DNA from: Virgibacillus sp. NKC19-16
GTDB lineage: Bacteria; Bacillota; Bacilli; Bacillales; Amphibacillaceae
Assembly (NCBI RefSeq): GCF_021560035.1
Contig: NZ_CP074373.1
Span: 678,001-742,000 of the forward strand
DNA: 64,000 bases
Direction: 5' to 3'
Shown: one piece after another, positions 17,331 through 24,342 of the stretch
Layout: every line of letters begins with the position of its first letter
Numbering within the stretch: the first letter of the stretch is position 1
Position numbers and translations under genes: made by a program
The notes under the pieces: generated by a model
What the model was told of the DNA's origin: nothing
Database searches by the model: none
The model's input: only the letters and a program-made list of their open reading frames with translations

Positions 17331-17783
17331 TGGGTTTTCTGGGGGATTATTGGTCAGTTTTTAATGTTCGTAAATCAAGTGAGCATGTAATTTAATCTAG
17401 GATTGAGTAACAATAAATTCATTTACTTTAGGGATTCGCTCAACCATTACATGCAAAATTTGTTATAAAGGTTTTTTTCTTTTGATTCGACAAACTTGGC
17501 TTAAATGAAATAGCTCAACAGGAGTTTTTAAACGTTTTTATTGTTAATTAACATCTGACACCTTTAAATGCCTCTGATTTGCGTTTTAAGCCATTCTGAC
17601 TTATTAAGGTTGTGAAATACATATTGGAGATGGTGTTGTTTAATAATGTGTCTGTGCGCTTTTCTGAAGTTTTAACGATGAATAGGTTTGATGTTTGAGG
17701 AATTTCTCTGAAGGAGTATATCCTGTAACTAATATCGAAAAGAAATTTTTGTGTAGAGTTGCAATTTATCCATATTTTTCTGC

Positions 17784-17830
17784 TTGAAAAAGAACATGTG
17801 TTCATATAAAATAAAAAGAACAAACGTTTC
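17784..17830 (+). promoter_or_regulatory. Promoter with two LexA-box-like operators
   Basis: -35 TTGAAA (17784-17789) and -10 TAAAAT (17807-17812) are 17 bp apart. GAACATGTGTTC (17792-17803) lies between them and fits the Gram-positive LexA half-sites GAAC-N4-GTTC exactly. A second, GAACAAACGTTT (17818-17829), differs by one base. SOS control of the following two genes is expected. Confidence 0.75.
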
Positions 17831-17840
17831 TGGAGGTGAT

Positions 17841-18059
17841 ATGATTATGGATTTGTTTAATCGCTCTTTACAAAGAAAAGAAACAATCAACATCATTTAT
17901 ATTGATTGCAATAACCAAGTTACGCAAAGGTATATACGTGTGTTGCAGGTTCAGGATAATCATATTCTTGCTTACTGTTGTTATCGGGGAAAGGTGCGAA
18001 AATTTAAATTAAATAATATCCTTTCGGCAGGGTTAATTAAAGGGAAAGTAGGTGCATAA
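17841..18059 (+). CDS. Small protein preceding a YolD-like gene
   Basis: About 72 residues, starting MIMDLFNRSL and containing INIIYIDCNNQVTQRYIRVL and VRKFKLNNILSAGLIKG. These look like the WYL-type or Sm-like C-terminal segments often seen beside YolD and UvrX in phages and plasmids. Function is not known. GGAGGTGAT directly precedes the ATG; an ATG at 17847 is an alternative. It lies 6 bases before the YolD-like gene, under the LexA-type promoter. Confidence 0.65.
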   Translation: MIMDLFNRSLQRKETINIIYIDCNNQVTQRYIRVLQVQDNHILAYCCYRGKVRKFKLNNILSAGLIKGKVGA

Positions 18060-18065
18060 ATAAAA

Positions 18066-18389
18066 ATGAGTGGAGTTAATGATCGTGGAACAAAGAAATG
18101 GACTGCTCTTATGATGCCAGAACAAATACAAATGCTAAATAAGTATTGGGAACAGGAGGAACGTAAAGAGAAGCCAGTGTTGGATGAGCAACAGATAGAA
18201 GAAATCGAGATGAAGTTGCAAATGGCAATCCACAATGACCTTACAGTCAAAGTTAAATATTTTGCAAATCACCATTTTTACTATGTTAAAGATAAAATCT
18301 CTTCTATCAATACACAAAAAGGGTATATTTTCCTTAAAAATAATGAAAATGCAAAATTTCGTGATATAATTGATGTACAAATATTATAA
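18066..18389 (+). CDS. YolD-like family protein
   Basis: The 107-residue protein has the YolD pattern: NDRGTKKWTALMMPEQIQMLNKY, an acidic middle, then HNDLTVKVKYFANHHFYYVKDKI and FRDIIDVQIL. YolD-family genes usually accompany a Y-family polymerase (UvrX) under SOS control. Here no polymerase follows, so this may be the remnant of a larger SOS module or a stand-alone cassette. Confidence 0.82.
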   Translation: MSGVNDRGTKKWTALMMPEQIQMLNKYWEQEERKEKPVLDEQQIEEIEMKLQMAIHNDLTVKVKYFANHHFYYVKDKISSINTQKGYIFLKNNENAKFRDIIDVQIL

Positions 18390-18462
18390 AGAGAAGATAA
18401 TAGTTCTTTGCTTTTCAATAAAAGATGTTTAATACAAAAAAAGCCTTTACTGGTCTGAAAAT

Positions 18463-18495
18463 GATCTTCCAGAAAAGGGCCATTTAATGGAATAA
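18463..18495 (+). repeat. Cassette repeat, 3' half only
   Basis: AAGGGCCATTTAATGGAATAA, the right-hand half of the family described in the findings. It is the leftmost copy. Confidence 0.7.
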
Positions 18496-18597
18496 CTCAA
18501 TGCGCCTAAAGTAAGTTTAAATATTAAAATTCGGGCTTTAAAATTGTGGCTATACAATGTATCCTAAATGTAATTTACATATAAATGGAGGGTGTTT

Positions 18598-19206
18598 ATG
18601 GAGTTGATTTGCGAGTCTGGTTTGATAAATGATTATTTACATGATACAAAAGAAATCAATTATTCCCACCCTAAAGTACAAGAAAAGATTACTGAATTAT
18701 TCAACCAATCTCAATCAGAAATTGTTAAAGCTGAAATAGCTTTTAAATTTGTTAGAGATCAAGTTGATCACTCTTGGGATATTAAGGGAGAACGGGTAAC
18801 ATGTGATGCTTCTGATACCTTGAACTATAGAGAGGGTATTTGTTATGCAAAGTCAAATTTACTGGCTGCTTTATTACGTTCGCAAAATATCCCCACAGGA
18901 TTTTGTTACCAACGTTTAATGCTATTTGACACACCAGAGAAAGGCTATTGTATTCACGCTTTAAATGCAATTTTCTTAAGCTCCAAAAATAAATGGATTC
19001 GGATAGATGCCCGTGGAAACAAAAAGGGTATTGATGCACAATTTTCAATCGACGAAAAAAAGTTAGCTTTTAAGGTGAACGATGATAAGGATGAAAAAGA
19101 TTATCCTATGATTTATGTCAATCCTCACCCTAAAACACTCTCTACCCTTAGAAACCATACAGATGCAGTCGAAATGTATAAACATTATTTGCCAGCATAT
19201 TTATAG
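18598..19206 (+). CDS. Transglutaminase-like superfamily protein
   Basis: A 202-residue protein with the papain-like transglutaminase core: Cys in NYREGICYAKSNLLAALLR, His in YCIHALNAIFL and Asp in IRIDARGNKKG. Such proteins act as peptidases or amide-bond enzymes on unknown substrates; it has no signal peptide. The ATG at 18598 follows GGAGGGTGTTT. It is the first gene of the repeat-separated series. Confidence 0.82.
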   Translation: MELICESGLINDYLHDTKEINYSHPKVQEKITELFNQSQSEIVKAEIAFKFVRDQVDHSWDIKGERVTCDASDTLNYREGICYAKSNLLAALLRSQNIPTGFCYQRLMLFDTPEKGYCIHALNAIFLSSKNKWIRIDARGNKKGIDAQFSIDEKKLAFKVNDDKDEKDYPMIYVNPHPKTLSTLRNHTDAVEMYKHYLPAYL

Positions 19207-19214
19207 TTATGCTT

Positions 19215-19276
19215 TTATCGAGGCGTTTTTGCGGAAGAAAGGTTATGCTTCAATCGGGCCATATTGCGGCATAAAT
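19215..19276 (+). repeat. Cassette repeat
   Basis: A diverged full copy: ATCGAGGCGTTTTTGCGGAAGAAAGG, then ATCGGGCCATATTGCGGCATAAA. Confidence 0.65.
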
Positions 19277-19323
19277 ACTAGCTGGGTAATGTAAAAAAAT
19301 GATGTGATTTTTAGGGGGACCTT

Positions 19324-19620
19324 ATGAATTCTTTGGTTATATTTATTCTAATACTTTTTGTGCTTAATGTTTTAATTTTTTTCTTAGCAAAGATAAGTTG
19401 GTTGGTATGGGGAATCGCTGGGGTAATTTTTATTGTTAGCACACCGTTTGTTATTTCCATTACAACGAATGTAATCGGTCAGAAGGTTGGAGATGGAATA
19501 GCGGGGGCTGCAGCGGGATTTACTTTTAGTGCGCTTTTAGTAATTAACGCAATTGTCTTTTTTATTGTCGCATTTTTTACTAAAAGAAATAAAGACAAGA
19601 AAATCTTAAATAATCAATAA
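19324..19620 (+). CDS. Small integral membrane protein
   Basis: A 98-residue protein with three hydrophobic segments (about 3-22, 24-45 and 60-90) and a lysine-rich tail. Not recognised. It has a GGGGG site before the ATG and is flanked by cassette repeats on both sides. Confidence 0.65.
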   Translation: MNSLVIFILILFVLNVLIFFLAKISWLVWGIAGVIFIVSTPFVISITTNVIGQKVGDGIAGAAAGFTFSALLVINAIVFFIVAFFTKRNKDKKILNNQ

Positions 19621-19672
19621 TCGGGCGCTTATCTTGAATAAGCATTAGCGTCAATATTGCCTCATAGGTCTA
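19618..19672 (+). repeat. Cassette repeat
   Basis: AATCGGGCGCTTATCTTGAATAAGC forms a GCTTAT/ATAAGC hairpin, followed by AGCGTC. Confidence 0.8.
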
Positions 19673-19711
19673 GATTGTAGGCAAAAGTTTTACGTATTAA
19701 GGAGGGGTAAT

Positions 19712-19972
19712 TTGCAAAAATGTAAAAACTGTAATTCACAATTTAGTTGGAGTAAAATCTTTAAATCGTTTTGGCTGGCATATACCAAACATAAGATAAC
19801 CAATTTTGGTAAAAGTACAGTTGGAGCTATGAGTCTTTTGCCAATATTTATATTTGGTTATGTTCTTTATCCTTTAGGTAACAGCTTTGTAATGGTTGGT
19901 ATAGGATTTCTTATAGGAATTATTGGTTTTTTGCTCACACCATATGTTGTTAAATATAAAGAGGTATTGTGA
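19712..19972 (+). CDS. Small zinc-ribbon membrane protein (CxxC type)
   Basis: The 86-residue protein begins MQKCKNCNSQFSWSKIFKSFW, a CxxC knuckle, then has two transmembrane segments. It resembles short CxxC-plus-membrane proteins of unknown role common in Bacillus. TTG start behind AGGAGGGG. Confidence 0.65.
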   Translation: MQKCKNCNSQFSWSKIFKSFWLAYTKHKITNFGKSTVGAMSLLPIFIFGYVLYPLGNSFVMVGIGFLIGIIGFLLTPYVVKYKEVL

Positions 19973-19989
19973 GGAATTATACTTAAACA

Positions 19990-20015
19990 AAAGAGCGCGA
20001 TTGTCGCATTGTGCA
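19990..20015 (+). repeat. Cassette repeat, 5' half only
   Basis: GAGCGCGATTGTCGCATTG, a shortened copy. Confidence 0.55.
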
Positions 20016-20036
20016 TATGATTATGGGGGTGAAAAA

Positions 20037-20228
20037 TTGGGCAAAGATAATGAAACTCCTGAAGAAAGACGTGAAAGAATGAGACAGCAGGAATTGAAAA
20101 AACCTTCTAGCAGTATTCATGGAAGTAATCTTTCCGATTTAGTTGGCGGATTGAATTGGAAGGTAACTGGAATAATTATTCTTGTATTAATATTAGGTAT
20201 TGCGGTTTACGCTGTTTTCTTCCGTTAA
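20037..20228 (+). CDS. DUF6366-like small membrane protein
   Basis: 63 residues: a charged N-terminus (KDNETPEERRERMRQQELKK), LSDLVGGLNWKVTG and one C-terminal transmembrane helix. The pattern resembles the DUF6366 family, of unknown function. A TTG at 20037 behind GGGGGTG is the likely start; the frame upstream is not needed. Confidence 0.6.
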   Translation: MGKDNETPEERRERMRQQELKKPSSSIHGSNLSDLVGGLNWKVTGIIILVLILGIAVYAVFFR

Positions 20229-20270
20229 AGGGCGCAAGAACGGCATAGGACTTGCGCCACTTTTGCTGAA
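20227..20270 (+). repeat. Cassette repeat, hairpin type
   Basis: GGCGCAAG and CTTGCGCC form an 8-bp perfect stem around a 12-base loop, then TTTTGCTGAA. Confidence 0.8.
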
Positions 20271-20358
20271 AGATCCAGATTATTAAAGAATTTGTAATGA
20301 TACTTATGTCCATTTGGATGGCAGAAACAACAAAAAATCAAAAGGGGATACCTTTAAT

Positions 20359-20754
20359 ATGGAGAAATTTTACGTAGCTTCGAGTTTTAGAAACATAGAT
20401 GCAGTTCGTTATGTAAGTGATCAACTTGTAAGTAAAGGTTACATACATACTTATGACTGGACGAAAAATGAACAAATCTCTACATTTGATGATTTAAAGA
20501 TTATTGGTCAAAAAGAAAAAAATGGGATATTAGAGTCCGACTTCATTGTGATTTTATTACCTGGAGGGAATGGAACTCACATTGAACTAGGTATCGCATT
20601 GGGACAAGGAAAAGGGCTTTTTCTTTATTCTCCAAATGAGGAAGTAAATAATTTTAAAATAACAAGTACGTTTTATCATCTACCAGAGGTTGAAAAATGC
20701 TTTGGAACTCTTGATGAGTTATTGGAACGAGTTACTACAGCAACAGTATCTTAA
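20359..20754 (+). CDS. Nucleoside 2-deoxyribosyltransferase-like protein
   Basis: The 131-residue protein starts FYVASSFRNIDAVRYVSDQL and ends in SDFIVILLPGGNGTHIELGIALGQGK, where the Glu of HIELG matches the catalytic Glu of this fold. Members cleave N-glycosidic bonds of nucleosides or related compounds. The real substrate is unknown. The ATG at 20359 is preferred over the frame opening at 20314. Confidence 0.75.
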   Translation: MEKFYVASSFRNIDAVRYVSDQLVSKGYIHTYDWTKNEQISTFDDLKIIGQKEKNGILESDFIVILLPGGNGTHIELGIALGQGKGLFLYSPNEEVNNFKITSTFYHLPEVEKCFGTLDELLERVTTATVS

Positions 20755-20756
20755 AT

Positions 20757-20827
20757 TAACGGGCGCACTTCTGGAATAAAGGACAGCGTCCAAATTGTCA
20801 TTGTAGGGCCATTTTGCTGTGTAGGGG
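20757..20827 (+). repeat. Cassette repeat, full length
   Basis: AACGGGCGC, GGAATAAAGG, GCGTCC and TAGGGCCATTTTGCTG in the canonical order. Confidence 0.85.
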
Positions 20828-20836
20828 GAGAGCGAT

Positions 20837-21307
20837 ATGGAAGTAGTATATTTTGCAGGTGGATGTTTATGGGGAGTACAAGCTTTTATAAAGACTTTAC
20901 CTGGAGTTAAGTTTACAGAAGCGGGAAGAGCTAATGGAACAAGTCATACACTTGAGGGTGAGTATGATGGGTACGCCGAATGTGTAAAGACAGGATTTGA
21001 TCCGACGGTTGTAACAATCAGGGAATTAATGGGATATTTATTTGAAATCATTGATCCATACAGTTTGAATAAACAAGGACAGGATGTTGGCGAGAAATAT
21101 AGAACAGGAGTATATAGTGAAATGCTAGAACACTTAAAAGAGGCGAAGGCATTACTTAGTGAAAGAAAAGATTATGACCTTATAGTTGTTGAAGTATTAC
21201 CTCTTACAAACTATGTGAGAAATGCAGAAGAACATCAAGATAGGTTAGATAGATGTCCAAATGATTATTGTCATATTCCAGAAGAAATATTAAGTAGATA
21301 TAAGTAA
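20837..21307 (+). CDS. msrA: Peptide-methionine (S)-S-oxide reductase MsrA
   Basis: The 156-residue enzyme reduces methionine-S-sulfoxide in proteins. The catalytic motif is AGGCLWGVQAF (the usual form is GGCFWG), followed by the family segments DPYSLNKQGQDVGEKYRTGVY and NAEEHQDRLDR. Its Leu instead of Phe next to the active Cys and its position in the cassette series suggest a second, acquired MsrA. Confidence 0.88.
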   Translation: MEVVYFAGGCLWGVQAFIKTLPGVKFTEAGRANGTSHTLEGEYDGYAECVKTGFDPTVVTIRELMGYLFEIIDPYSLNKQGQDVGEKYRTGVYSEMLEHLKEAKALLSERKDYDLIVVEVLPLTNYVRNAEEHQDRLDRCPNDYCHIPEEILSRYK

Positions 21308-21324
21308 GGAAGAATTTTAAAAGC

Positions 21325-21341
21325 AGTGGGCGCAAGAAAGA
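21325..21341 (+). repeat. Cassette repeat fragment
   Basis: AGTGGGCGCAAGAAAG, a 5' fragment just ahead of a full copy. Confidence 0.45.
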
Positions 21342-21363
21342 TAAAAACATAGAAACATAACGC

Positions 21364-21425
21364 AACAATCGGGCGCTTTAGCTGAATAAAAATTATGCCA
21401 GAATAGGGCCATTTAACGGAATAAG
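21364..21425 (+). repeat. Cassette repeat, full length
   Basis: AATCGGGCGCTTTAGCTGAATAA, TATGCCAG, then ATAGGGCCATTTAACGGAATAA. Confidence 0.85.
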
Positions 21426-21478
21426 ACTTTTAAATTAATAGCCCAGAAGGCGATTAGGATGATGAGTAGGGGGAGTAT

Positions 21479-21976
21479 ATGGAATCTAAGCTAATTATCA
21501 TACGAGGAAACTCTGGAAGTGGAAAAACAACGACTGCGAAAAGTCTTCAAAATGATTTGGGGCGTGGAACACTATTGGTTTCTCAGGATGTCGTTCGCCG
21601 TGAAATGTTGAAGGTTCACGATAGGGAAGGGAATCTTTCCATTGATTTGATTCGCCAAATTGCAGAATACGGTAAAGACAAATGTGAATTTATTATTGTG
21701 GAAGGGATCTTATATAAAGGTCGTTATGGTGAAATGCTGAATAACTTAATCCAGTTCTATAATCAAAAGACATACACTTATTATTTTGATTTATCCTTTG
21801 ATGAAACAGTTGAACGTCATAACTCTAGTTCGAAAAGGACGGAATTCAGAGAAGACTCCTTACGTGCTTGGTGGAATCCGAACGATGATCTTGGAGTGAA
21901 TGGAGAAACAATATTGACTAGTGATATGTCACAGAACGATGTATTGAAACTAATTTTAAATCAACTGCAAAAGTAA
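21479..21976 (+). CDS. P-loop kinase (AAA_33/zeta-toxin-like)
   Basis: The 165-residue protein has Walker A IIRGNSGSGKTTTAKSL (about residues 10-17), SQDVVRREML, FIIVEGIL and the lid-like segment DETVERHNSSSKRTEF. This is the small-molecule or nucleoside kinase group. The substrate is unknown. It has a GGGGG site and lies between cassette repeats. Confidence 0.78.
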   Translation: MESKLIIIRGNSGSGKTTTAKSLQNDLGRGTLLVSQDVVRREMLKVHDREGNLSIDLIRQIAEYGKDKCEFIIVEGILYKGRYGEMLNNLIQFYNQKTYTYYFDLSFDETVERHNSSSKRTEFREDSLRAWWNPNDDLGVNGETILTSDMSQNDVLKLILNQLQK

Positions 21977-22049
21977 TTATTTCAATTGGTTTGAAATGCT
22001 GATTTTCTTATCAAGCTATCGGTTGTATTGCTTCGATAATGATCTTCAC

Positions 22050-22119
22050 CAATCGGGCGCTTTTCCCTAACAAAGAATAGCGCCAATATCGCATATAAGG
22101 GCCATTTAACGGAATAAGG
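22050..22119 (+). repeat. Cassette repeat, full length
   Basis: CAATCGGGCGCTTTTCCC, AGCGCCAATATCGCATATA, then AGGGCCATTTAACGGAATAA. Confidence 0.85.
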
Positions 22120-22122
22120 TTT

Positions 22123-22172
22123 ATGCGTCAATCGGAGCGCGATTCTTAAATAGAGAAACTGCGCCCCGGCCA
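22123..22172 (+). repeat. Cassette repeat, second tandem copy
   Basis: CAATCGGAGCGCGATTC with a GCGCCCC return arm. It directly follows the previous copy with no gene between, as if a cassette had been lost. Confidence 0.7.
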
Positions 22173-22207
22173 AAAGGTTATAATTGATGAATGCTACACC
22201 TATATTA

Positions 22208-22651
22208 TTATTTGTTTAGTAGCTCATCTAAATCTATCCCTTTTTTGTGGACTTTATCTGAAATCTTCCAGGTTTGATTTGATTTAGATAAAATATAGAG
22301 ATTGTTCATTCCGTTTAATTCTTTCTCTAACACATATCCATTGTTATTTGCCTTATCAATGTACATGAGCGGGCTAATCCCAAAAAAACTTTGGTTTTCA
22401 ACAATATCCGTGTATACATTTGTTAAAGATTTTTCATCGGGAGTCAAATTATCTTTATCAGACGGTGTTTTTTTAACATCAAAGAAATCATACCCCTCAA
22501 GATCTATGCTATGTGAATCTTCAAAGTCATTTACAATGGTTTGTACAAACTCTTTTTCTTCATTCGTTAATTCAGTCTGAGCATTAATTGAACCTATTGT
22601 TGTAAGTGTAAAAAACATTGCTACCGTAAACAAAAGCACAATTTTTTTCAT
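22208..22651 (-). CDS. Putative secreted protein
   Basis: A 147-residue protein with a clear signal peptide (KKIVLLFTVAMFFTLTTIGSINA, cleavage after about residue 24) and an acidic exported part. Not recognised. It has an AAGGAGA site on the minus strand. It is one of only two protein genes of the repeat series that run against the repeats. Confidence 0.7.
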   Translation of the reverse strand: MKKIVLLFTVAMFFTLTTIGSINAQTELTNEEKEFVQTIVNDFEDSHSIDLEGYDFFDVKKTPSDKDNLTPDEKSLTNVYTDIVENQSFFGISPLMYIDKANNNGYVLEKELNGMNNLYILSKSNQTWKISDKVHKKGIDLDELLNK

Positions 22652-22719
22652 TATTTGTCTCCTTTATACTTTTGTTGTAGCTTTCCGCAAAATTCATTTT
22701 AAATACACATATAGTCTTC

Positions 22720-22733
22720 ATCAATCGGGCGCC
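22720..22733 (+). repeat. Cassette repeat cut by a group II intron
   Basis: TCAATCGGGCGCC is the start of a cassette repeat that breaks off where intron-like sequence begins. Sequence after the intron (GATTGTATAAAA) resembles the GATTGTTGAATAA continuation. Confidence 0.6.
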
Positions 22734-23607
22734 GCTCGACAAGTTCTGTTATAAACGCTTTGTAGCGTGAAAAACAGGGAATTAAAATAAAATAATTTCA
22801 ACTTTACAACGGAGGATGGGAATGATGGAACCATGTTTCCTGAAACCATCCCGCCAATACTCCTGCATGCGTCATGACTGACAGGTCATGGGGTTTGAAG
22901 TACAGGTAGATTCGGCAGAACGAAGGCTGAAGCCATTCACTTTGGAAAAGGTATGCCAACGGATATGCCGCACGGCTGAAAAACTAGATAAGGTGAGAAT
23001 GTTCCGTTGAAAAGGGACTGACAAACTTCCGGATTTAAGGGTCTAAAGATTGAACATAAGGAAACTTATGGGTCATCCAACGATGACGTGAGTGGTGTAA
23101 AGTAAAAATGCGCCCTCTGAAATACGCTATACCGAACAAAGGCGGTATCCAGCTCACAGGCTTACAGGAAGCACCTACGTTTAGAACGGATAGCTACGTT
23201 GTAAGGGACTTGGAAAGCAAGAAACGTTGAAACAAGGACTGTCATCCGAAACGGTTGCTATAAGGCATAAGCTGAAAAGCATTTATTTTTGCGAGGGTAG
23301 GGGCATGACCAAGGAATCTCCTGTAATGGGAGTGGAGGAACAGCCCCAAGTCTAACGATTTGAACAATGGTTTTCCAAGCGTGCATTGCACCGATCGGGT
23401 AGGAAAGTGGGGACATCGCTCAGTTAGGAGGGATGCCACAGTGCAAGCTTTTAGGTAGGAGAGTTGTCATGTGATTCTCTTCCCTGGAAGTAACGAGGAA
23501 CTTATCATCTAGTAGATTCGGTTAGATGGAGCGCGGAATGCGGGGAAACTTGCACGTTCCGTGTTGAGCAGGGGAAAAGCTGGAGATAACCTCAAATGCT
23601 TACCTAT
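22734..23607 (+). mobile_element. Group II intron without an ORF
   Basis: Domain V is visible at 23529-23565 (GAGCGCGGAA, GGGGAAACTT, TTCCGTGTT, with the AGC triad), followed by a domain VI stem (AGCAGGGG with CCTC...TGCT) and a TAC/TAT end. The upstream 790 bases show the G/A-rich domain I texture of bacterial group II introns (AGTACAGGTAGATTCGGCAG, GGGTCATCCAACGATGACG). Domain IV is short and encodes no reverse transcriptase, so mobility would need help in trans. The 5' end is uncertain; a GTGYG start was not found (GCTCG at 22734 is nearest). Confidence 0.8.
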
Positions 23608-23657
23608 TGCTGACGATTGTATAAAAACCATAAGCCTTAAACAATAACCTTTTATAG

Positions 23658-23701
23658 TTGATTTTTTATCCTTCTTTGACTATAATTAGAACAAATGTTC
23701 T
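23658..23701 (+). promoter_or_regulatory. Promoter with a perfect LexA box
   Basis: TTGATT (23658-23663), 17 bp, TATAAT (23681-23686), then AGAACAAATGTTCT (23688-23701), a perfect palindrome with GAAC-N4-GTTC over the start point. SOS induction is expected. Confidence 0.8.
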
Positions 23702-23719
23702 TTAAAGGAGGAATTATAA

Positions 23720-24037
23720 ATGAAGATTAAAGATGTAACTGCTAACTGTCAAAACGAAATAAAAATGGTTAAAATGTTTTCGCCTGATGAATCACCAAAG
23801 ATAAAGGCTTATGATAGTGGATCAACACATTTTTTACACGAAGTCGGCAATAATAGACAGGTTCTCAGCATTTCCTGTAAGCGAGGAAGCGTAACGGAAA
23901 GAGAATGGCTATTTGGTATCAGGGAAATAATGAAGTTAGAACTTGAAGGAGTTGTAATTGATACTAAACCTAGTGGGGTAGTATTTATTCGTGAAAAAGA
24001 TGAATCAATGCCCAGAATAGCAAACTGTTATCACTAA
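23720..24037 (+). CDS. Uncharacterised protein under a LexA-type promoter
   Basis: A 105-residue soluble protein (IKMVKMFSPDESPKIKAYD, REWLFGIREIMKLELEGVVID, PSGVVFIREKDESMP). No family was recognised. AAAGGAGG lies 8 bases before the ATG. The promoter architecture says it is a DNA-damage response gene. It lies between the intron and the conjugative core. Confidence 0.75.
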   Translation: MKIKDVTANCQNEIKMVKMFSPDESPKIKAYDSGSTHFLHEVGNNRQVLSISCKRGSVTEREWLFGIREIMKLELEGVVIDTKPSGVVFIREKDESMPRIANCYH

Positions 24038-24119
24038 GAAGGTGAGTGCATCATGATTCAGGAAATTGAGAAAATCGTTTTAGTGAACCTATCTATAGTC
24101 AAATGACTTTTGTAATAAT

Positions 24120-24157
24120 CTTCAATCATAGGAGCACTTTTGTTGAATAACAGTAAA
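24120..24157 (+). repeat. Cassette repeat, 5' half
   Basis: CAATCATAGGAGCACTTTTGTTGAATAACAGTAA. The last 14 bases (TTGAATAACAGTAA) recur at 40490-40503 at the end of a 3' half copy; the conjugative core lies between. Confidence 0.6.
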
Positions 24158-24299
24158 CAACTTTATTATCAAATTTCAAATGTAATGGTTAAGCAAATGT
24201 GAAACAGCCGCATTTTTCAACGGAAGAATGCGGCTTTAAGTTGTCAAAAATAAACAACTTATTGTTACTCAATAGATACGCTAAAGTAAATAATTAGGA

Positions 24300-24324
24300 T
24301 AGCCCTTAGAAAGCCTAAGGGGCT
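24300..24324 (-). terminator. Candidate int terminator
   Basis: AGCCCTTAG and CTAAGGGGCT form a stem 20-40 bases after the int stop on the minus strand. No long T-run follows, so this is tentative. A second hairpin (AGCCGCATT/AATGCGGCT) lies at 24207-24238. Confidence 0.4.
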
Positions 24325-24342
24325 TCAAGGGCATTTAGAACA

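Noticed and set aside
17548-17823. 91-codon minus-strand frame next to attL
   Set aside because: It overlaps the LexA-box promoter of the plus-strand operon, has a composition typical of chance frames and no ribosome binding site.
23242-23439. Minus-strand frame of 65 codons within the group II intron
   Set aside because: It is antisense to conserved intron RNA and shows no reverse transcriptase or maturase motif.
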